DNA of 64,000 nt from Serratia sp. DD3. Lineage in GTDB: Bacteria; Pseudomonadota; Gammaproteobacteria; Enterobacterales; Enterobacteriaceae. The first letter of the stretch is position 1. Every line of letters begins with the position of its first letter. The position numbers were made by a program, and so were the translations under genes. The notes beneath the pieces are model-generated. The model had not been told where the DNA came from, searched no databases, and saw only the letters and a program-made list of their open reading frames with translations. Positions 33,883 through 44,917 of this stretch are shown in pieces. Location of the stretch: NCBI RefSeq assembly GCF_000496755.2, contig NZ_AYKS02000089.1, positions 1 to 64,000 on the forward strand, in the 5' to 3' direction.

Positions 33883-34332
33883 ATGAAACAGGCAACGTTT
33901 TACCTGCTAGAAAATGACCAGCCCATCGGTATGCTCAGTGCGCACGAGGCGCTGGCCTGTGCGGTTGCTGCACAGCACTGGCGTACCGGCAAACGGGTGT
34001 TGATTGCCTGTGAAAGCCAGGAGCAGGCTGAACGGCTGGATGAAGCCCTGTGGCAGCGCGACCCTCACCAATTTGTGCCACATAATCTGGCCGGTGAAGG
34101 GCCAAATTTTGGTGCCCCGGTGGAGCTGTGCTGGCCAGGTAAACGCGGCAATGCGCCACGGGAACTGCTGATTGCCCTGTTACCCCAGTTTGTAGACTTT
34201 GCTACTGCTTTCCAGGAAGTGGTAGACTTCGTCCCTTACCAAGATACCTTGAAACAGTTGGCGCGCGAACGTTATAAAGCCTATCGCAGCGTCGGCTTCA
34301 ATTTGACCACGGCTACGCCGCCAACTTACTGA
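33883..34332 (+). CDS. holC: DNA polymerase III chi subunit
   Basis: A 149-residue clamp-loader accessory subunit that links the loader to SSB. It begins [12 protein letters not shown] and has the conserved [31 protein letters not shown] and [20 protein letters not shown] blocks. ATG 33883 is chosen by homology; the frame is open slightly upstream through the pepA terminator. valS follows after 13 bases, as in E. coli. Confidence 0.95.
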   Translation: MKQATFYLLENDQPIGMLSAHEALACAVAAQHWRTGKRVLIACESQEQAERLDEALWQRDPHQFVPHNLAGEGPNFGAPVELCWPGKRGNAPRELLIALLPQFVDFATAFQEVVDFVPYQDTLKQLARERYKAYRSVGFNLTTATPPTY

Positions 34333-34345
34333 ACAACGATATAAA

Positions 34346-37222
34346 ATGGAAAAAACAAACACGCATCTTGATACCGCTTATGACCCAACCCAGATCGAGC
34401 AAAAGCTGTATGATCATTGGGAGAGTCAGGGTTACTTTAAGCCAAATGGCGACACCCGCCAGGAAAGTTTCTGCATCATGATCCCGCCGCCGAATGTCAC
34501 CGGCAGTTTGCATATGGGCCACGCCTTCCAGCAAACCATTATGGATACCATGACGCGCTACCAGCGTATGCAGGGTAAAAATACCCTATGGCAAGCGGGT
34601 ACTGACCATGCCGGTATCGCTACCCAAATGGTGGTGGAGCGTAAGATCGCCGCTGAAGAGGGGAAAACCCGCCATGACTACGGCCGTGATGCGTTTATCG
34701 AAAAAATCTGGCAATGGAAGGCAGAATCCGGTGGCACCATTACCCGTCAGATGCGTCGCCTGGGTAACTCGGTGGATTGGGAGCGTGAACGCTTCACCAT
34801 GGATGACGGCTTGTCCAATGCGGTAAAAGAAGTGTTTGTTCGCCTCTATCAGGAAGACTTGATCTACCGTGGTAAACGTTTGGTGAACTGGGATCCGAAA
34901 CTGCGCACCGCCATTTCTGATCTGGAAGTGGAAAACCGTGAATCCAAAGGGTCGATGTGGCATCTGCGTTATCCACTGGCCGATGGCGCTACCACGGCGG
35001 AAGGCAAAGATTATCTGGTGGTTGCCACCACCCGGCCGGAAACCATGCTGGGGGATACCGGTGTTGCCGTTAACCCGCAGGATCCGCGTTACAAAGATCT
35101 GATCGGTAAAGAGATCATTTTGCCACTGGTTGGCCGCCGCATCCCTATCCTCGGTGACGAACATGCCGATATGGAAAAGGGCACTGGTTGTGTGAAGATC
35201 ACCCCGGCGCACGATTTTAACGACTATGAAGTGGGTAAGCGTCACCAATTGCCGATGATCAACATCCTGACTTTTGACGGTGATATCCGCGAAGAAGCCG
35301 AGGTGTTTGATACCCAGGGTGAAGCAAGCACTGCATACAGCGGTGAGCTCCCAGCTCAGTTCCGTGGCCTGGAACGTTTTGCCGCCCGTAAAGCGGTGGT
35401 TGCTGCCTTTGAGCAACTTGGCCTGCTTGATGAGATCAAACCCCATGACTTGACGGTGCCTTATGGTGACCGTGGTGGTGTGGTGATTGAACCGATGCTG
35501 ACCGACCAATGGTATGTGCGTACTGCGCCGCTGGCGAAAGTAGCAGTAGAAGCGGTTGAGCAAGGTGACATTCAGTTCGTACCCAAGCAGTACGAAAACA
35601 TGTATTTCAGTTGGATGCGCGATATTCAGGATTGGTGTATCTCTCGCCAGCTATGGTGGGGCCACCGCATTCCCGCTTGGTATGACGCGGATGGCAAGGT
35701 ATATGTTGGTCGTAATGAAGAAGAAGTGCGCCAGAAGCATAACCTGGGGGCAGATGTGGTGCTCAACCAGGATGAGGATGTGCTGGATACTTGGTTCTCT
35801 TCTGGCTTGTGGACTTTCTCCACGCTGGGGTGGCCTGAGCCGACTGAAGCGCTGAAAACCTTCCACCCGACCAGTGTGTTGGTGAGTGGTTTTGACATTA
35901 TCTTCTTCTGGATTGCCCGCATGATCATGCTGACCATGCATTTCATCAAAGATGAAAATGGCAAACCGCAAGTGCCTTTCAAAACGGTCTATATGACTGG
36001 CCTGATCCGTGACGATGAAGGGCAGAAGATGTCCAAGTCGAAAGGCAACGTCATCGACCCGCTGGATATGGTGGACGGGATATCACTGGAAGAATTGCTG
36101 GAAAAACGTACCGGCAATATGATGCAGCCGCAATTGGCAGAGAAGATCCGCAAGCGCACTGAGAAGCAGTTCCCCAACGGCATTGAGCCGCACGGTACTG
36201 ATGCGCTGCGCTTTACTCTGGCGGCACTGGCGTCTACCGGGCGTGATATCAACTGGGATATGAAGCGCCTGGAGGGGTACCGTAACTTCTGTAACAAACT
36301 GTGGAATGCCAGCCGTTTTGTGCTGATGAATACGGAAGAGCATGACTGCGGTTTTAACGGTGGTGAAATGCAGCTTTCGCTGGCTGACCGCTGGATCCTG
36401 GCTGAATTCAACCGCACGGTGAAAGCCTACCGTGAAGCCTTGGATAACTACCGCTTTGATATTGCAGCAAGCATTCTGTATGAATTCACCTGGAACCAGT
36501 TCTGTGACTGGTACTTGGAACTGACCAAGCCGATTATTGGTAACGGCAGCGAAGCGGAACAGCGTGGGACGCGTAACACGTTAATTACTGTGCTGGAAGC
36601 CTTGTTGCGCTTGGCGCATCCGATCATTCCATTTATCACCGAAACCATCTGGCAGCGTGTGAAGCAGATTAAAGGCATCACCGCCGATACCATTATGCTG
36701 CAGCCTTTCCCGGCGTTTGATAGCGCACTGGAAGATCAGCAGGCATTGGATGATCTGGAGTGGATCAAGCAGGCCATCACTGCAGTGCGTAATATCCGTG
36801 CTGAAATGAATATCGCGCCAAGTAAACCGCTGGAAGTGCTGCTGCGCAATGCCAATGGTGATGCCCAGCGTCGCGTGTTGGAAAACCAGAGTTTTATTGA
36901 AAAACTGGCACGCTTGAGTGCGCTTACGCTGTTACCTGTGGGTGAAAAAGGCCCGGTCTCGGTGACTAAATTGGTGGAAGGTGCTGAGCTGTTGATCCCC
37001 ATGGCGGGCTTTATCGATAAGGATGCAGAAATTGCGCGCCTGACGAAAGAGATGGCTAAACTGGATGCGGAAATTACCTCGATTGAAGGCAAACTGTCTA
37101 ATGAGGGCTTTGTTGCTCGTGCGCCAGAAGCGGTGGTCGCCAAGGAACGTGAGCGTCTGGCCGCTTGTCAGCAAGGTAAGGTGAAGCTGCAGGAGCAGCA
37201 AGCGACGATTGCCGCTCTGTAA
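34346..37222 (+). CDS. valS: Valyl-tRNA synthetase
   Basis: A 958-residue class I synthetase charging tRNA-Val. The HIGH motif is HMGH at 56-59 (after PPPNVTGSL), the editing domain occupies about 195-345 ([16 protein letters not shown]), and KMSKS is at 561-565. The C-terminal coiled coil runs from about 890 ([20 protein letters not shown]). It is seven residues longer than E. coli ValS, the extra being near the N-terminus (NTHLDTA). Confidence 0.97.
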   Translation: MEKTNTHLDTAYDPTQIEQKLYDHWESQGYFKPNGDTRQESFCIMIPPPNVTGSLHMGHAFQQTIMDTMTRYQRMQGKNTLWQAGTDHAGIATQMVVERKIAAEEGKTRHDYGRDAFIEKIWQWKAESGGTITRQMRRLGNSVDWERERFTMDDGLSNAVKEVFVRLYQEDLIYRGKRLVNWDPKLRTAISDLEVENRESKGSMWHLRYPLADGATTAEGKDYLVVATTRPETMLGDTGVAVNPQDPRYKDLIGKEIILPLVGRRIPILGDEHADMEKGTGCVKITPAHDFNDYEVGKRHQLPMINILTFDGDIREEAEVFDTQGEASTAYSGELPAQFRGLERFAARKAVVAAFEQLGLLDEIKPHDLTVPYGDRGGVVIEPMLTDQWYVRTAPLAKVAVEAVEQGDIQFVPKQYENMYFSWMRDIQDWCISRQLWWGHRIPAWYDADGKVYVGRNEEEVRQKHNLGADVVLNQDEDVLDTWFSSGLWTFSTLGWPEPTEALKTFHPTSVLVSGFDIIFFWIARMIMLTMHFIKDENGKPQVPFKTVYMTGLIRDDEGQKMSKSKGNVIDPLDMVDGISLEELLEKRTGNMMQPQLAEKIRKRTEKQFPNGIEPHGTDALRFTLAALASTGRDINWDMKRLEGYRNFCNKLWNASRFVLMNTEEHDCGFNGGEMQLSLADRWILAEFNRTVKAYREALDNYRFDIAASILYEFTWNQFCDWYLELTKPIIGNGSEAEQRGTRNTLITVLEALLRLAHPIIPFITETIWQRVKQIKGITADTIMLQPFPAFDSALEDQQALDDLEWIKQAITAVRNIRAEMNIAPSKPLEVLLRNANGDAQRRVLENQSFIEKLARLSALTLLPVGEKGPVSVTKLVEGAELLIPMAGFIDKDAEIARLTKEMAKLDAEITSIEGKLSNEGFVARAPEAVVAKERERLAACQQGKVKLQEQQATIAAL

Positions 37223-37290
37223 TTAGCGCGGGTAAGTTGCACCAAAGCTAGTCGATATCAAAAACAGGCGATATCAAAAACAGGTAACAC

Positions 37291-37319
37291 AAAAACAGCG
37301 GCAAACTACCGCTGTTTTT
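37291..37319. terminator. Bidirectional terminator after valS
   Basis: AAAAACAGCGG (37291-37301), loop CAAACTA, CCGCTGTTTTT (37309-37319). Just before it, CAAAAACAG-type units repeat three times between 37259 and 37297. Confidence 0.8.
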
Positions 37320-37355
37320 GCTTTCCGGTTGCCGCTTGATTGAGGGAGGGAGTCT

Positions 37356-37841
37356 ATGACAGCATTGATACGCATGATCACGGTTGAAGATAACGCCGCG
37401 ATTGCTGATGTTATTCGTACCGTTTCAGCCGAACATGGCCTGACGGCAGATAAAGGCTATGCCGTTGCCGATCCGATTCTGGATACACTATTTCAGTTCT
37501 ATAGCCAGCCACGCAGCGCCTATTGGGTGGTGGAGCTGGAGGGCCAAGTGGTGGGGGGCGGTGGAGTCGCGCCATTACAAGGGGGCGATCCGGCTATCTG
37601 TGAATTACAGAAGATGTATTTCCTGCCGATAGTCCGTGGCAAAGGCTTGGCGAAACGCTTAGCCCTTCAGGCGTTGGATTTTGCCCGCCAACAAGGGTTC
37701 CAGCGTTGTTATTTAGAGACCACCGCGACCCTACAGAGTGCGATAGACCTGTATCAGCATCTTGGTTTTGAGCTTCTCGAGTGCGCTATGGGCGATACTG
37801 GCCACGGTGATTGCGAAGTAGCGATGCTAAAAACACTGTGA
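37356..37841 (+). CDS. yjgM: GNAT-family N-acetyltransferase YjgM
   Basis: A 161-residue acetyltransferase. The GNAT acetyl-CoA loop is in [20 protein letters not shown] (Q/RxxGxG/A type), preceded by [17 protein letters not shown]. Its place next to rraB, argI and valS matches yjgM in E. coli; the substrate is not established here. It is preceded by GAGGGAGGGAG and isolated from valS by a terminator; it converges on miaE. Confidence 0.85.
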   Translation: MTALIRMITVEDNAAIADVIRTVSAEHGLTADKGYAVADPILDTLFQFYSQPRSAYWVVELEGQVVGGGGVAPLQGGDPAICELQKMYFLPIVRGKGLAKRLALQALDFARQQGFQRCYLETTATLQSAIDLYQHLGFELLECAMGDTGHGDCEVAMLKTL

Positions 37842-37891
37842 ACCTGGCAAGACCCGAGTAACTTGCAGTATGACGGGTATTGCCAGGATAA

Positions 37892-38653
37892 TCAGCAGGT
37901 TGGCACCCCGCTGTGGAAACGGAACTCCGTATCTGGTGACTGGATTAACTGAGCTTCAATACGGCCAAAATAATCCACCCGTTCGCTAATATCACCACCC
38001 GCCACCTGCTGCGCCAGCGTCAGGTAATCTTGATAATGGCGCGCCTCAGAGCGTAGTAGCGAAACATAGAACCGGTTCAATTCATCATCCAGAAACGGCG
38101 CCAGTTTGGCAAAACGCTCACAGGATCGCGCTTCGATATAAGCCCCGCAGATCAGTTTATCGATCAAGGTGGCCGGGTCATGGGTACGTACCTCGCGGAT
38201 CATCCCTTTGGCATAGCGGCTGGCGGTGATCTTTTTATACGGGATCTGCCGTATCCGCATGATTTCCAACACTTGCGAGAAATGATGAAGTTCTTCTTTA
38301 ATCAGTAAGACCATCTTTTCCAGCAAATCAGCGCCATAGGCGGTGTCGTTTTTCGGCAAGATCTTTTTGGTGAGCGTACTTTGCTGGAACAGGACTTCCG
38401 GCACCTGTTGCTCTTCATGTACAAACGCCTCATAGGGCTTAAGCAGAGCCAGCAAAGCCTCACCACTCTGTTTATCGGCTACATAGCGGCGGATCAGCCA
38501 CATACCGGTTTGCGCGGCTTTTAGCTCACAAACCAGGTGGTCGGTCAGTAGCAGTGGCAAGTTTTCAGAGCGGCGTGCAATCGCTATCCAGCTATCTGGT
38601 GTTTCACAGTGCAGGAAGTTGAGAATAGGGGATAAGAGTGATGCGGTGTTCAT
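37892..38653 (-). CDS. miaE: tRNA-(ms2io6A)-hydroxylase
   Basis: A 253-residue di-iron oxygenase that hydroxylates the isopentenyl group of 2-methylthio-N6-isopentenyladenosine at tRNA position 37. Iron-ligand motifs are visible as KEELHHF, YIEARSCERF and RSEARHYQDY in a ferritin-like four-helix bundle. The gene is present in Salmonella, Serratia and Yersinia but missing in E. coli K-12, where yjgN occupies the comparable region. Confidence 0.93.
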   Translation of the reverse strand: MNTASLLSPILNFLHCETPDSWIAIARRSENLPLLLTDHLVCELKAAQTGMWLIRRYVADKQSGEALLALLKPYEAFVHEEQQVPEVLFQQSTLTKKILPKNDTAYGADLLEKMVLLIKEELHHFSQVLEIMRIRQIPYKKITASRYAKGMIREVRTHDPATLIDKLICGAYIEARSCERFAKLAPFLDDELNRFYVSLLRSEARHYQDYLTLAQQVAGGDISERVDYFGRIEAQLIQSPDTEFRFHSGVPTC

Positions 38654-38712
38654 GGTATCCAGTGGTAACCGGGCCGGTAGCTATCTAACGGCCCGTCATA
38701 TTTAATTATTAA

Positions 38713-39135
38713 TTAATGGCGTTTGCCGTCGTCGTCTTCGTCAATAAAGTCGCCGTCTTCGTCATCACCCTCTTCACCATTAGGGTCTTCATAATAGGTG
38801 CCCCAACCGTCGTAGTGGACACCATGTTTTTCTGCCAGGGTGATCAATTGTTCTACCTGACTGTCGATCAATTCGGCATTCAGGGCAACTTCACTGATCA
38901 CATCACAGCACATAACCAGGTTGCCATCTTCCACTTCCAGCTCTTCAGCGTCGGTCACTTCGTAACCCAGTTTAAAAGCTTCAACGGCCGCTTGTTCCAA
39001 AACTTCAAACTTTTCAGCAGAGAAATGGTGCTCAATGGTGTAGAGCGCATCCGGATCACTGCCGTCTTCCAGCAGTTCTTCGATGATCAGGCGGGTTTCT
39101 TCGCGTTGTTCTTCCAGCAGTTCACGGTTTGCCAT
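38713..39135 (-). CDS. rraB: Ribonuclease E inhibitor RraB
   Basis: A 140-residue acidic protein that binds RNase E and modulates mRNA decay. It begins [20 protein letters not shown] and has the conserved [16 protein letters not shown] and the very acidic C-terminal tail ([17 protein letters not shown]). It is divergent from argI. A GC-rich inverted repeat (GGGCCG 38671-38676, CGGCCC 38689-38694) separates it from miaE. Confidence 0.95.
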   Translation of the reverse strand: MANRELLEEQREETRLIIEELLEDGSDPDALYTIEHHFSAEKFEVLEQAAVEAFKLGYEVTDAEELEVEDGNLVMCCDVISEVALNAELIDSQVEQLITLAEKHGVHYDGWGTYYEDPNGEEGDDEDGDFIDEDDDGKRH

Positions 39136-39236
39136 GTCTCTATCCTCAATAAAATGGCTTTATCTCTTCTATTTTCACATACCGTTGCCACTGCTGCCAT
39201 GGTAAAGATAAAAGATTTCTTTATCAGGGTTGAATT

Positions 39237-39271
39237 TGAATATTCATTCATATATCGTGAATTTTAATTCA
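39237..39271 (+). promoter_or_regulatory. Two ARG boxes (ArgR operator) of argI
   Basis: TGAATATTCATTCA (39237-39250) and TGAATTTTAATTCA (39258-39271) both match TGAAT-N4-ATTCA exactly. The 21-base spacing is the usual one for an ArgR hexamer contact. They end 23 bases before the argI start. Confidence 0.9.
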
Positions 39272-39294
39272 AACAAAAATAAGGATAGATGGAG

Positions 39295-40317
39295 ATGAGC
39301 CAAATGAACCCGTTCTATAATCGGCACTTTTTGAGGTTAATGGATTTTACCCCCAGTGAGATCCAGTCCCTGCTGCAACTGGCGGCTAACTTGAAGCAGG
39401 CCAAGAAGCAAGGCCAGGAAACGCAACATCTTCAGGGTAAAAACATTGCGCTCATCTTCGAAAAAGACTCAACCCGTACCCGATGCTCTTTCGAAGTTGC
39501 CGCATTCGACCAAGGGGCTCAGGTCACCTATCTTGGCCCAAGCGGTAGTCAAATCGGCCATAAAGAATCAATGAAAGACACGGCGCGTGTCCTTGGCCGC
39601 CTGTACGACGGTATTCAATATCGTGGTTTTGGTCAGCATCTGGTGGACACACTGGCAGAATATGCCGGGGTACCGGTATGGAATGGCCTGACTAACGAGT
39701 TCCACCCGACCCAGTTACTGGCGGATTTACTGACCATGATTGAGCATCTGCCGGGTAAGAACTTGAGTGAAATGAAACTGGCCTATATGGGGGATGCCCA
39801 TAACAATATGGGTAATACGCTGCTGGAAGCAGCGGCACTGGTGGGGTTGGATCTGCGTTTGGTGGCACCGAAGGCCTGCTGGCCACAGGCGCAACTGGTG
39901 GCTGAATGTCAGGCGCTGGCGCAGCAGACCGGCGGGAAAATTACCCTGACAGAGGATGTTGCCGAAGGGGTACAAGGTGCCGACTTCCTCTATACCGACG
40001 TTTGGGTTTCTATGGGTGAGCCCAAAGAGGTCTGGCAGGAACGAATTGCCCAGTTGCTGCCTTATCAGGTGAATATGGCGATGGTTAAACTGACCGGTAA
40101 CCCACAGGTGAAATTTCTCCATTGCCTACCATCCTTTCACGATGACCAAACCACCTTGGGTAAACAGATGGCGCAACAGTATGGCTTGTCTGGGGGCATG
40201 GAAGTGACTAACGAGGTGTTCGAGTCCCCGCATAGTGTGGTATTTGATCAGGCAGAAAATCGCCTGCATACCATCAAGGCGGTGATGGTCGCGACATTAA
40301 GTAGCAACGCGCTGTAA
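39295..40317 (+). CDS. argI: Ornithine carbamoyltransferase
   Basis: A 340-residue enzyme of arginine biosynthesis making citrulline from ornithine and carbamoyl phosphate. The carbamoyl phosphate motif STRTR is at about 59-63, HPTQ in [12 protein letters not shown], and the ornithine site in [13 protein letters not shown] 39295 has AAGGAT eight bases upstream; ATG codons at 39289 and 39304 are alternatives. Regulated by the ARG boxes at 39237-39271. Confidence 0.95.
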   Translation: MSQMNPFYNRHFLRLMDFTPSEIQSLLQLAANLKQAKKQGQETQHLQGKNIALIFEKDSTRTRCSFEVAAFDQGAQVTYLGPSGSQIGHKESMKDTARVLGRLYDGIQYRGFGQHLVDTLAEYAGVPVWNGLTNEFHPTQLLADLLTMIEHLPGKNLSEMKLAYMGDAHNNMGNTLLEAAALVGLDLRLVAPKACWPQAQLVAECQALAQQTGGKITLTEDVAEGVQGADFLYTDVWVSMGEPKEVWQERIAQLLPYQVNMAMVKLTGNPQVKFLHCLPSFHDDQTTLGKQMAQQYGLSGGMEVTNEVFESPHSVVFDQAENRLHTIKAVMVATLSSNAL

Positions 40318-40326
40318 AATAAGTGG

Positions 40327-40351
40327 TATAGGGGCGAAACCTGCCCCTATA
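40327..40351. terminator. Hairpin after argI
   Basis: TATAGGGGC (40327-40335), seven-base loop, GCCCCTATA (40343-40351), ten bases past the argI stop. No T tract; the rest of the 318-base gap up to 40636 holds a leader repeat and presumably the ABC operon promoter. Confidence 0.5.
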
Positions 40352-40565
40352 GGCTAGCCCTTCCCGATATTCTCTTTAATAAACCTGCGCACTTTACCCA
40401 CCAAATTGATTGAATCTGGCTATAGTTCTTTTGGCTATATGAAATAACAGATTAACCTTTGCTTGCGGCTGTGCAACGTTCTACCGTGACCCTCTGACGG
40501 TGAAAATACCGTACAAAAACAAATGCTAATTGCTCATTTTCGGTTTAATGTTCGAGTCAAAGTGA

Positions 40566-40612
40566 CCCAAGTTCATTTAAGTTGCCATTCCCCCTGCGCA
40601 GCTTGAATTACG
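40566..40612 (+). repeat. Short leader repeat before the peptide-type ABC operon
   Basis: CCCAAGTTCATTTAAGTTGC at 40566-40585, then a short middle and CAGCTTGAATTACGG to about 40613. Related to the elements at 32124 and 58777, in the same orientation relative to the following gene (start 40636). Confidence 0.6.
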
Positions 40613-40635
40613 GACAGGGATAAAGGAATATTTTC

Positions 40636-42204
40636 ATGAAAAACAAAGTATTGTCGCTTTTTATTCTTGCTGCTCTCTCCAGCACTGCATGGGCCGCTAC
40701 GCCACCGAATACGTTGGTGGTAGTGCAGTCATTAGAGGATATCGTTAGCTTGGATCCGGCAGAAGCCAATGAACTGTCCAGTATCCAAACCGTACCCAGC
40801 CTCTATCAGCGTTTAGTGCAAGCTGATCGTGATAACCCGGCCAAGGTGATCCCGGTATTGGCGGAAAGCTGGCAGGATGATGCGGCGGCTAAAACCTTAA
40901 CCGTCAAACTGCGTCCGCAGGCCACTTTCTCTTCTGGCAACCCATTGACGGCGGATGATGTCATTTTCTCTTATACCCGCGCGGTGAAAATGAATAAATC
41001 ACCGGCGTTTATCCTCAATGTGCTCGGTTGGCAGCCCGAGAATATTGAACAACAATTGAAGAAGGTTGATGATCATACCGTGCAGTTGAGTTGGACGGCG
41101 GATGTCAGCCCGGCGGTCGCGTTGAATATTCTCTCTACCCCCATTGCCTCCATTGTCGATAGCAAAGTGGTGCAAGCCAATGTGAAAGGGGATGATCTCG
41201 GTAATACTTGGCTGAAGTTGCACTCTGCGGGCAGCGGCCCGTTTAAAATGCGCGTTTATCAGCCTCATCAAGCCATTGTGCTGGATGCCAACCTTACTTC
41301 TCCCGGTGATAAGCCGTTACTCCAGAACATCATTATCAAGAATGTGTCTGACCCGAGTGCGCGCCGTCTGTTGATCCAACAAGGGGATGCTGACATCGCT
41401 CGCGAGCTGGGCCCAGACCAGACCAGTGCGTTGAAAAAACAGCCTGGCGTACAAGTGTTGGAAATTCCGTCTGCTGAACAGAACTATTTGGTATTTAATA
41501 CCGCCAACCAGGCCAACCCGCTGTTGAACAACCCTGCTTTCTGGGAGGCCGCACGCTATTTGGTGGATTATCAAGGCATCACCCAGGATCTGCTAAAAGG
41601 GCAATATTTTATTCACCAAAGCTTCCTGCCTGTGGGCCTGCCTGGGGCATTGGAAGATAAGCCCTTCAGTTTTGATCCGGCCAAAGCCAAGGCTATCTTG
41701 GAAAAAGCCGGCATCACCAATGCGACTCTGACCCTGGATGTAGAAAATAAGCCTCCGTTTATCACCATTGCTCAGTCACTGCAGGCCAGTTTTGCCCAAG
41801 GTGGGGTCAAACTTGAGCTATTGCCTGCGGCGGGCAGCCAGGTCTATGCTCGTGTCCGTGCCAAACAGCATCAAGCGGCGATCCGTCTGTGGATCCCCGA
41901 TTATTTCGATGCCCATTCCAATGCCAGCACCTTCGCGTATAACGATGGCAAAAGCAGCACCGTCGCCGGGCTCAATGGCTGGCAGATCCCTGAGCTGAAT
42001 AAACAGACGCTGGAAGCGGTGGCAGAGGCTGATCCGGCTAAGCGTGCGGCACGTTATACTGCCCTGCAGCAGGCGTTACAGCAAAGTTCGCCCTATGTGT
42101 TTATCGATCAGGCTAAAACGCAGGTGGTGCTGCGTGATAACGTGAAAGGCTATCAACAAGGACTAAATGCAGATATGGTCTATTATGACCGTGTTAGTAA
42201 ATAA
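40636..42204 (+). CDS. Peptide/nickel-type ABC transporter substrate-binding protein
   Basis: A 522-residue periplasmic protein of the SBP_bac_5 (DppA/OppA/NikA) family. The signal peptide is MKNKVLSLFILAALSSTAWA. Typical parts are LDPAEANELSSIQTV near 36, AESWQDDAAAKTLTVKLRPQ, FSSGNPLTADDVIFSYTRAV and the C-terminal lobe with QSSPYVFIDQAKTQVV. It heads a run of five transporter genes, then a two-component system. The ligand cannot be read from the sequence. Confidence 0.88.
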   Translation: MKNKVLSLFILAALSSTAWAATPPNTLVVVQSLEDIVSLDPAEANELSSIQTVPSLYQRLVQADRDNPAKVIPVLAESWQDDAAAKTLTVKLRPQATFSSGNPLTADDVIFSYTRAVKMNKSPAFILNVLGWQPENIEQQLKKVDDHTVQLSWTADVSPAVALNILSTPIASIVDSKVVQANVKGDDLGNTWLKLHSAGSGPFKMRVYQPHQAIVLDANLTSPGDKPLLQNIIIKNVSDPSARRLLIQQGDADIARELGPDQTSALKKQPGVQVLEIPSAEQNYLVFNTANQANPLLNNPAFWEAARYLVDYQGITQDLLKGQYFIHQSFLPVGLPGALEDKPFSFDPAKAKAILEKAGITNATLTLDVENKPPFITIAQSLQASFAQGGVKLELLPAAGSQVYARVRAKQHQAAIRLWIPDYFDAHSNASTFAYNDGKSSTVAGLNGWQIPELNKQTLEAVAEADPAKRAARYTALQQALQQSSPYVFIDQAKTQVVLRDNVKGYQQGLNADMVYYDRVSK

Positions 42205-42215
42205 TCAGGATAACC

Positions 42216-43265
42216 ATGTCGGTAGGGATAAAATTCACGCCGGGAAATATTGCCCGGCGTCGTCTTAAGGGATTGTCGCAGGGTCTGTTCACACTGGTAC
42301 TGACCCTGTTCGGCCTATTATTGATTACCTTTCTGCTTTCTGCTTTGTCGCCGGTTGATCGGGTCTTGCAGATTGTTGGTGATCATGCCAGCGCTGCAAC
42401 TTATGAGCAGGTTAAACACCAGCTTGGCCTCGATCGCTCTTTACCGGTGCAGTTTTGGCACTATCTACAGCGGCTCGCCCAGGGTGATCTGGGTAATGTC
42501 AGTGCTACGGGGCAACCCGTGTTGCAGGAATTGCTGCGCGTGTTTCCTGCAACATTGGAACTTGCCACCTTGTCGCTGGTGGTCGGTGCGACCTTAGGGG
42601 TGCTGTTGGGCGTGTTGTGTGCACGTTTTGTCGGTAGCAAGCTGGATATTACTGTGCGCTTGATGACCTTGTTGGGTAACTCGGTGCCTATCTTCTGGTT
42701 GGGTTTACTGATGTTGTTACTGTTCTATGCCAAGTTGCAATGGAGCCCTGGGCCCGGGCGGCTGGATGATATTTACCAATACAGTGTCGAGGCCAAGACC
42801 GGTTTTGCGCTGATCGACACCTGGCTTTCCGGCGATATGGGGGCGTTACGCAATGCACTGGCACATTTGGTGTTACCGGTCTGTTTGTTGGGGTATTACT
42901 CGCTGGCCAGTATCACCCGCCTGACCCGTTCCGCCTGCCTGAGTGAGCTGAATAAAGAGTATGTGACACTGGCCCGTGCCAAAGGCGCCAGCGAAATGCG
43001 TATTATGTTCCACCACGTGTTGCCCAATATCAGTGGCACACTGCTGACGGTGATTGCGCTGGCTTACACCGGCATGTTGGAAGGTGCCGTGCTGACTGAA
43101 ACGGTGTTTTCCTGGCCCGGCATTGGCCGTTACCTGACGATTGCGCTGTTAGCGGGTGACACCACGACCATCATGGGGGGGACACTGCTGATCGGTTTAT
43201 GCTTTGTCATTATTAATAATCTCACCGATCTACTGGTGCGTTTGCTTGATCCCCGGGTAGGTTGA
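42216..43265 (+). CDS. ABC transporter permease, DppB type
   Basis: A 349-residue inner-membrane protein with six hydrophobic segments and the EAA loop YVTLARAKGASEMRIMFHHV. The N-terminal GLFTLVLTLFGLLLITFLLS membrane segment followed by an extracytoplasmic loop with HQLGLDRSLPVQFWHYLQRL is diagnostic of the DppB/OppB/NikB group. It lies 11 bases after the binding protein gene. Confidence 0.9.
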   Translation: MSVGIKFTPGNIARRRLKGLSQGLFTLVLTLFGLLLITFLLSALSPVDRVLQIVGDHASAATYEQVKHQLGLDRSLPVQFWHYLQRLAQGDLGNVSATGQPVLQELLRVFPATLELATLSLVVGATLGVLLGVLCARFVGSKLDITVRLMTLLGNSVPIFWLGLLMLLLFYAKLQWSPGPGRLDDIYQYSVEAKTGFALIDTWLSGDMGALRNALAHLVLPVCLLGYYSLASITRLTRSACLSELNKEYVTLARAKGASEMRIMFHHVLPNISGTLLTVIALAYTGMLEGAVLTETVFSWPGIGRYLTIALLAGDTTTIMGGTLLIGLCFVIINNLTDLLVRLLDPRVG

Positions 43266-43266
43266 G

Positions 43267-44088
43267 ATGGCGATGACATTACTTAAACGTTCACCGTCCG
43301 CCACCTGTGGTACGGTTATCCTGCTCTTACTGCTACTGATTGCGCTGTTTGCGCCTTGGTTGGCACCGGTTGATCCCAACTGGCAACAGGCCGCTAACCG
43401 TTTGTTGCCGCCGGGAGCCGCTCACTGGCTAGGTACCGACAGTTATGGCCGTGATGTGCTTTCCCGCCTGATCTACGGTACCCGCCCGATGTTGGGGTTG
43501 GTATTACTGGTCACGCTGATCACGCTGCCCCTTGGCCTGCTGGTGGGCGTGCTTTCTGGTTACTATGGGGGGTGGTTGGAGCGCGTATTGATGCGTTTTA
43601 CCGATATCACCATGTCGATGCCACGGCTGATTCTGGCTTTTGCCTTTGTCGCCATGCTCGGGCCTGGTTTGGTTAATGGTGCATTGGCACTGGCACTCAC
43701 TACCTGGCCTGCCTATGCCCGCCAGGCACGAAGCGAGATCCAATTATTGCGGCGCAGCGACTATCTGGCAGCGGCTGAGATGATGGGGATTCGTGGTCCC
43801 CGCCTGTTGTGGGGGCATATTTTGCCAATGTGCCTGCCCTCTGCCATTGTCCGGTTAGCACTGGATCTGGCGGGGGTCATTCTGGCGGCGGCCGGCTTGG
43901 GGTTTCTGGGCTTGGGCGCGCGCCCACCGATGGCCGAGTGGGGCTCGATGGTGGCAGAAGGGATGCCCGTTATTTTTGATCAATGGTGGATCGCGGCGAT
44001 CCCCGGTTGCGCGATCCTGGTAAGCAGCCTGGCATTTAACCTGTTGGGCGATGGCCTACGTGACTTACTGGATCCGCATCATGACTGA
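43267..44088 (+). CDS. ABC transporter permease, DppC type
   Basis: A 273-residue partner permease. The N-terminal FAPWLAPVDPNWQQAANRLL and HWLGTDSYGRDVLSRLIYGT are the DppC/OppC/NikC signature, and the EAA loop reads YLAAAEMMGIRGPRLLWGHI. One base separates it from the preceding stop, and it overlaps the next gene by eight bases. Confidence 0.9.
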   Translation: MAMTLLKRSPSATCGTVILLLLLLIALFAPWLAPVDPNWQQAANRLLPPGAAHWLGTDSYGRDVLSRLIYGTRPMLGLVLLVTLITLPLGLLVGVLSGYYGGWLERVLMRFTDITMSMPRLILAFAFVAMLGPGLVNGALALALTTWPAYARQARSEIQLLRRSDYLAAAEMMGIRGPRLLWGHILPMCLPSAIVRLALDLAGVILAAAGLGFLGLGARPPMAEWGSMVAEGMPVIFDQWWIAAIPGCAILVSSLAFNLLGDGLRDLLDPHHD

Positions 44089-44917
44089 GCCTTTGATATC
44101 AGCACATAATCTGAGTATTGCGTTTAATGGTCATCAGGTGGTGGATAACCTCTCTATGCACATTGGGCGTGAAAAAGTCGCGTTGGTTGGCGAGTCTGGG
44201 TCAGGTAAATCAATGACCGCCCGAGCGCTGATGGGCTTGGTGCGTAAACCCGGAATTGTGACGGCGGATAGGCTGAGCTACTGCCAGACCGATCTGCTGA
44301 CGTTACCACCGCGCCAATGGAGCCAGATACGTGGCGCAGAAATTGCCATGGTGCTGCAAGACCCGCGCTATGCCTTGAACCCGGTACGCAAAATTGGCAA
44401 ACAGATTACCGAGTCTCTCATCCTGCATAATGCCCTGTCCCGGGCCGATCGCTATGAGCGGGTGTTGAACTCGCTGGCGGCGGTGGGTTTACCAGAGAGT
44501 GCTTATCACAGTTATCCCGCTCAGCTTTCAGGTGGGATGGGGCAGCGTGCGATGTTGGCGATTGCGTTGGTTAACGATCCGCAACTGCTGATTGCAGATG
44601 AGCCGACTTCGGCGTTGGATGCCCGGTTGCGCGAGCAGATCCTCGATCTGATTGTTGAACAGGCTAGCAGACGTAATATGGGGCTGTTGTTGATCAGCCA
44701 CGATTTGTCGCTGGTGGCGGCACGTTGTGACCGGGTATTGGTGATGTACCAAGGCCGGTTGGTGGATCAGGGGATCGCGGCCAACCTGCCGCTGGCGACA
44801 CATCCGTACACGCGTACATTGTGGGCCTGTCGCCCCAGTGCAGCGACTTACGGTCATGATTTACCGGTATTGGATCGTAGTATCGACTTTGCCCGGAGCG
44901 AATATGGCACTGATTGA
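44081..44917 (+). CDS. ABC transporter ATP-binding protein, DppD type
   Basis: A 278-residue ATPase. Walker A is GESGSGKSMTARALMG near residue 37, the Q-loop in VLQDPRYALNPV, signature LSGGMGQRAMLAIAL and Walker B LLIADEPTSALDA. The signature carries MGQR rather than the usual MRQR. ATG 44081 (MTEPLIS) fits the family; the frame is open for ten codons before it. Confidence 0.9.
   Translation: MTEPLISAHNLSIAFNGHQVVDNLSMHIGREKVALVGESGSGKSMTARALMGLVRKPGIVTADRLSYCQTDLLTLPPRQWSQIRGAEIAMVLQDPRYALNPVRKIGKQITESLILHNALSRADRYERVLNSLAAVGLPESAYHSYPAQLSGGMGQRAMLAIALVNDPQLLIADEPTSALDARLREQILDLIVEQASRRNMGLLLISHDLSLVAARCDRVLVMYQGRLVDQGIAANLPLATHPYTRTLWACRPSAATYGHDLPVLDRSIDFARSEYGTD

Noticed and set aside
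34586..35563. A 325-codon open frame on the strand opposite valS
   Set aside because: It lies entirely antisense to the highly conserved valS gene, has no ribosome binding site and no domain; it is a frame shadow of valS codon use.
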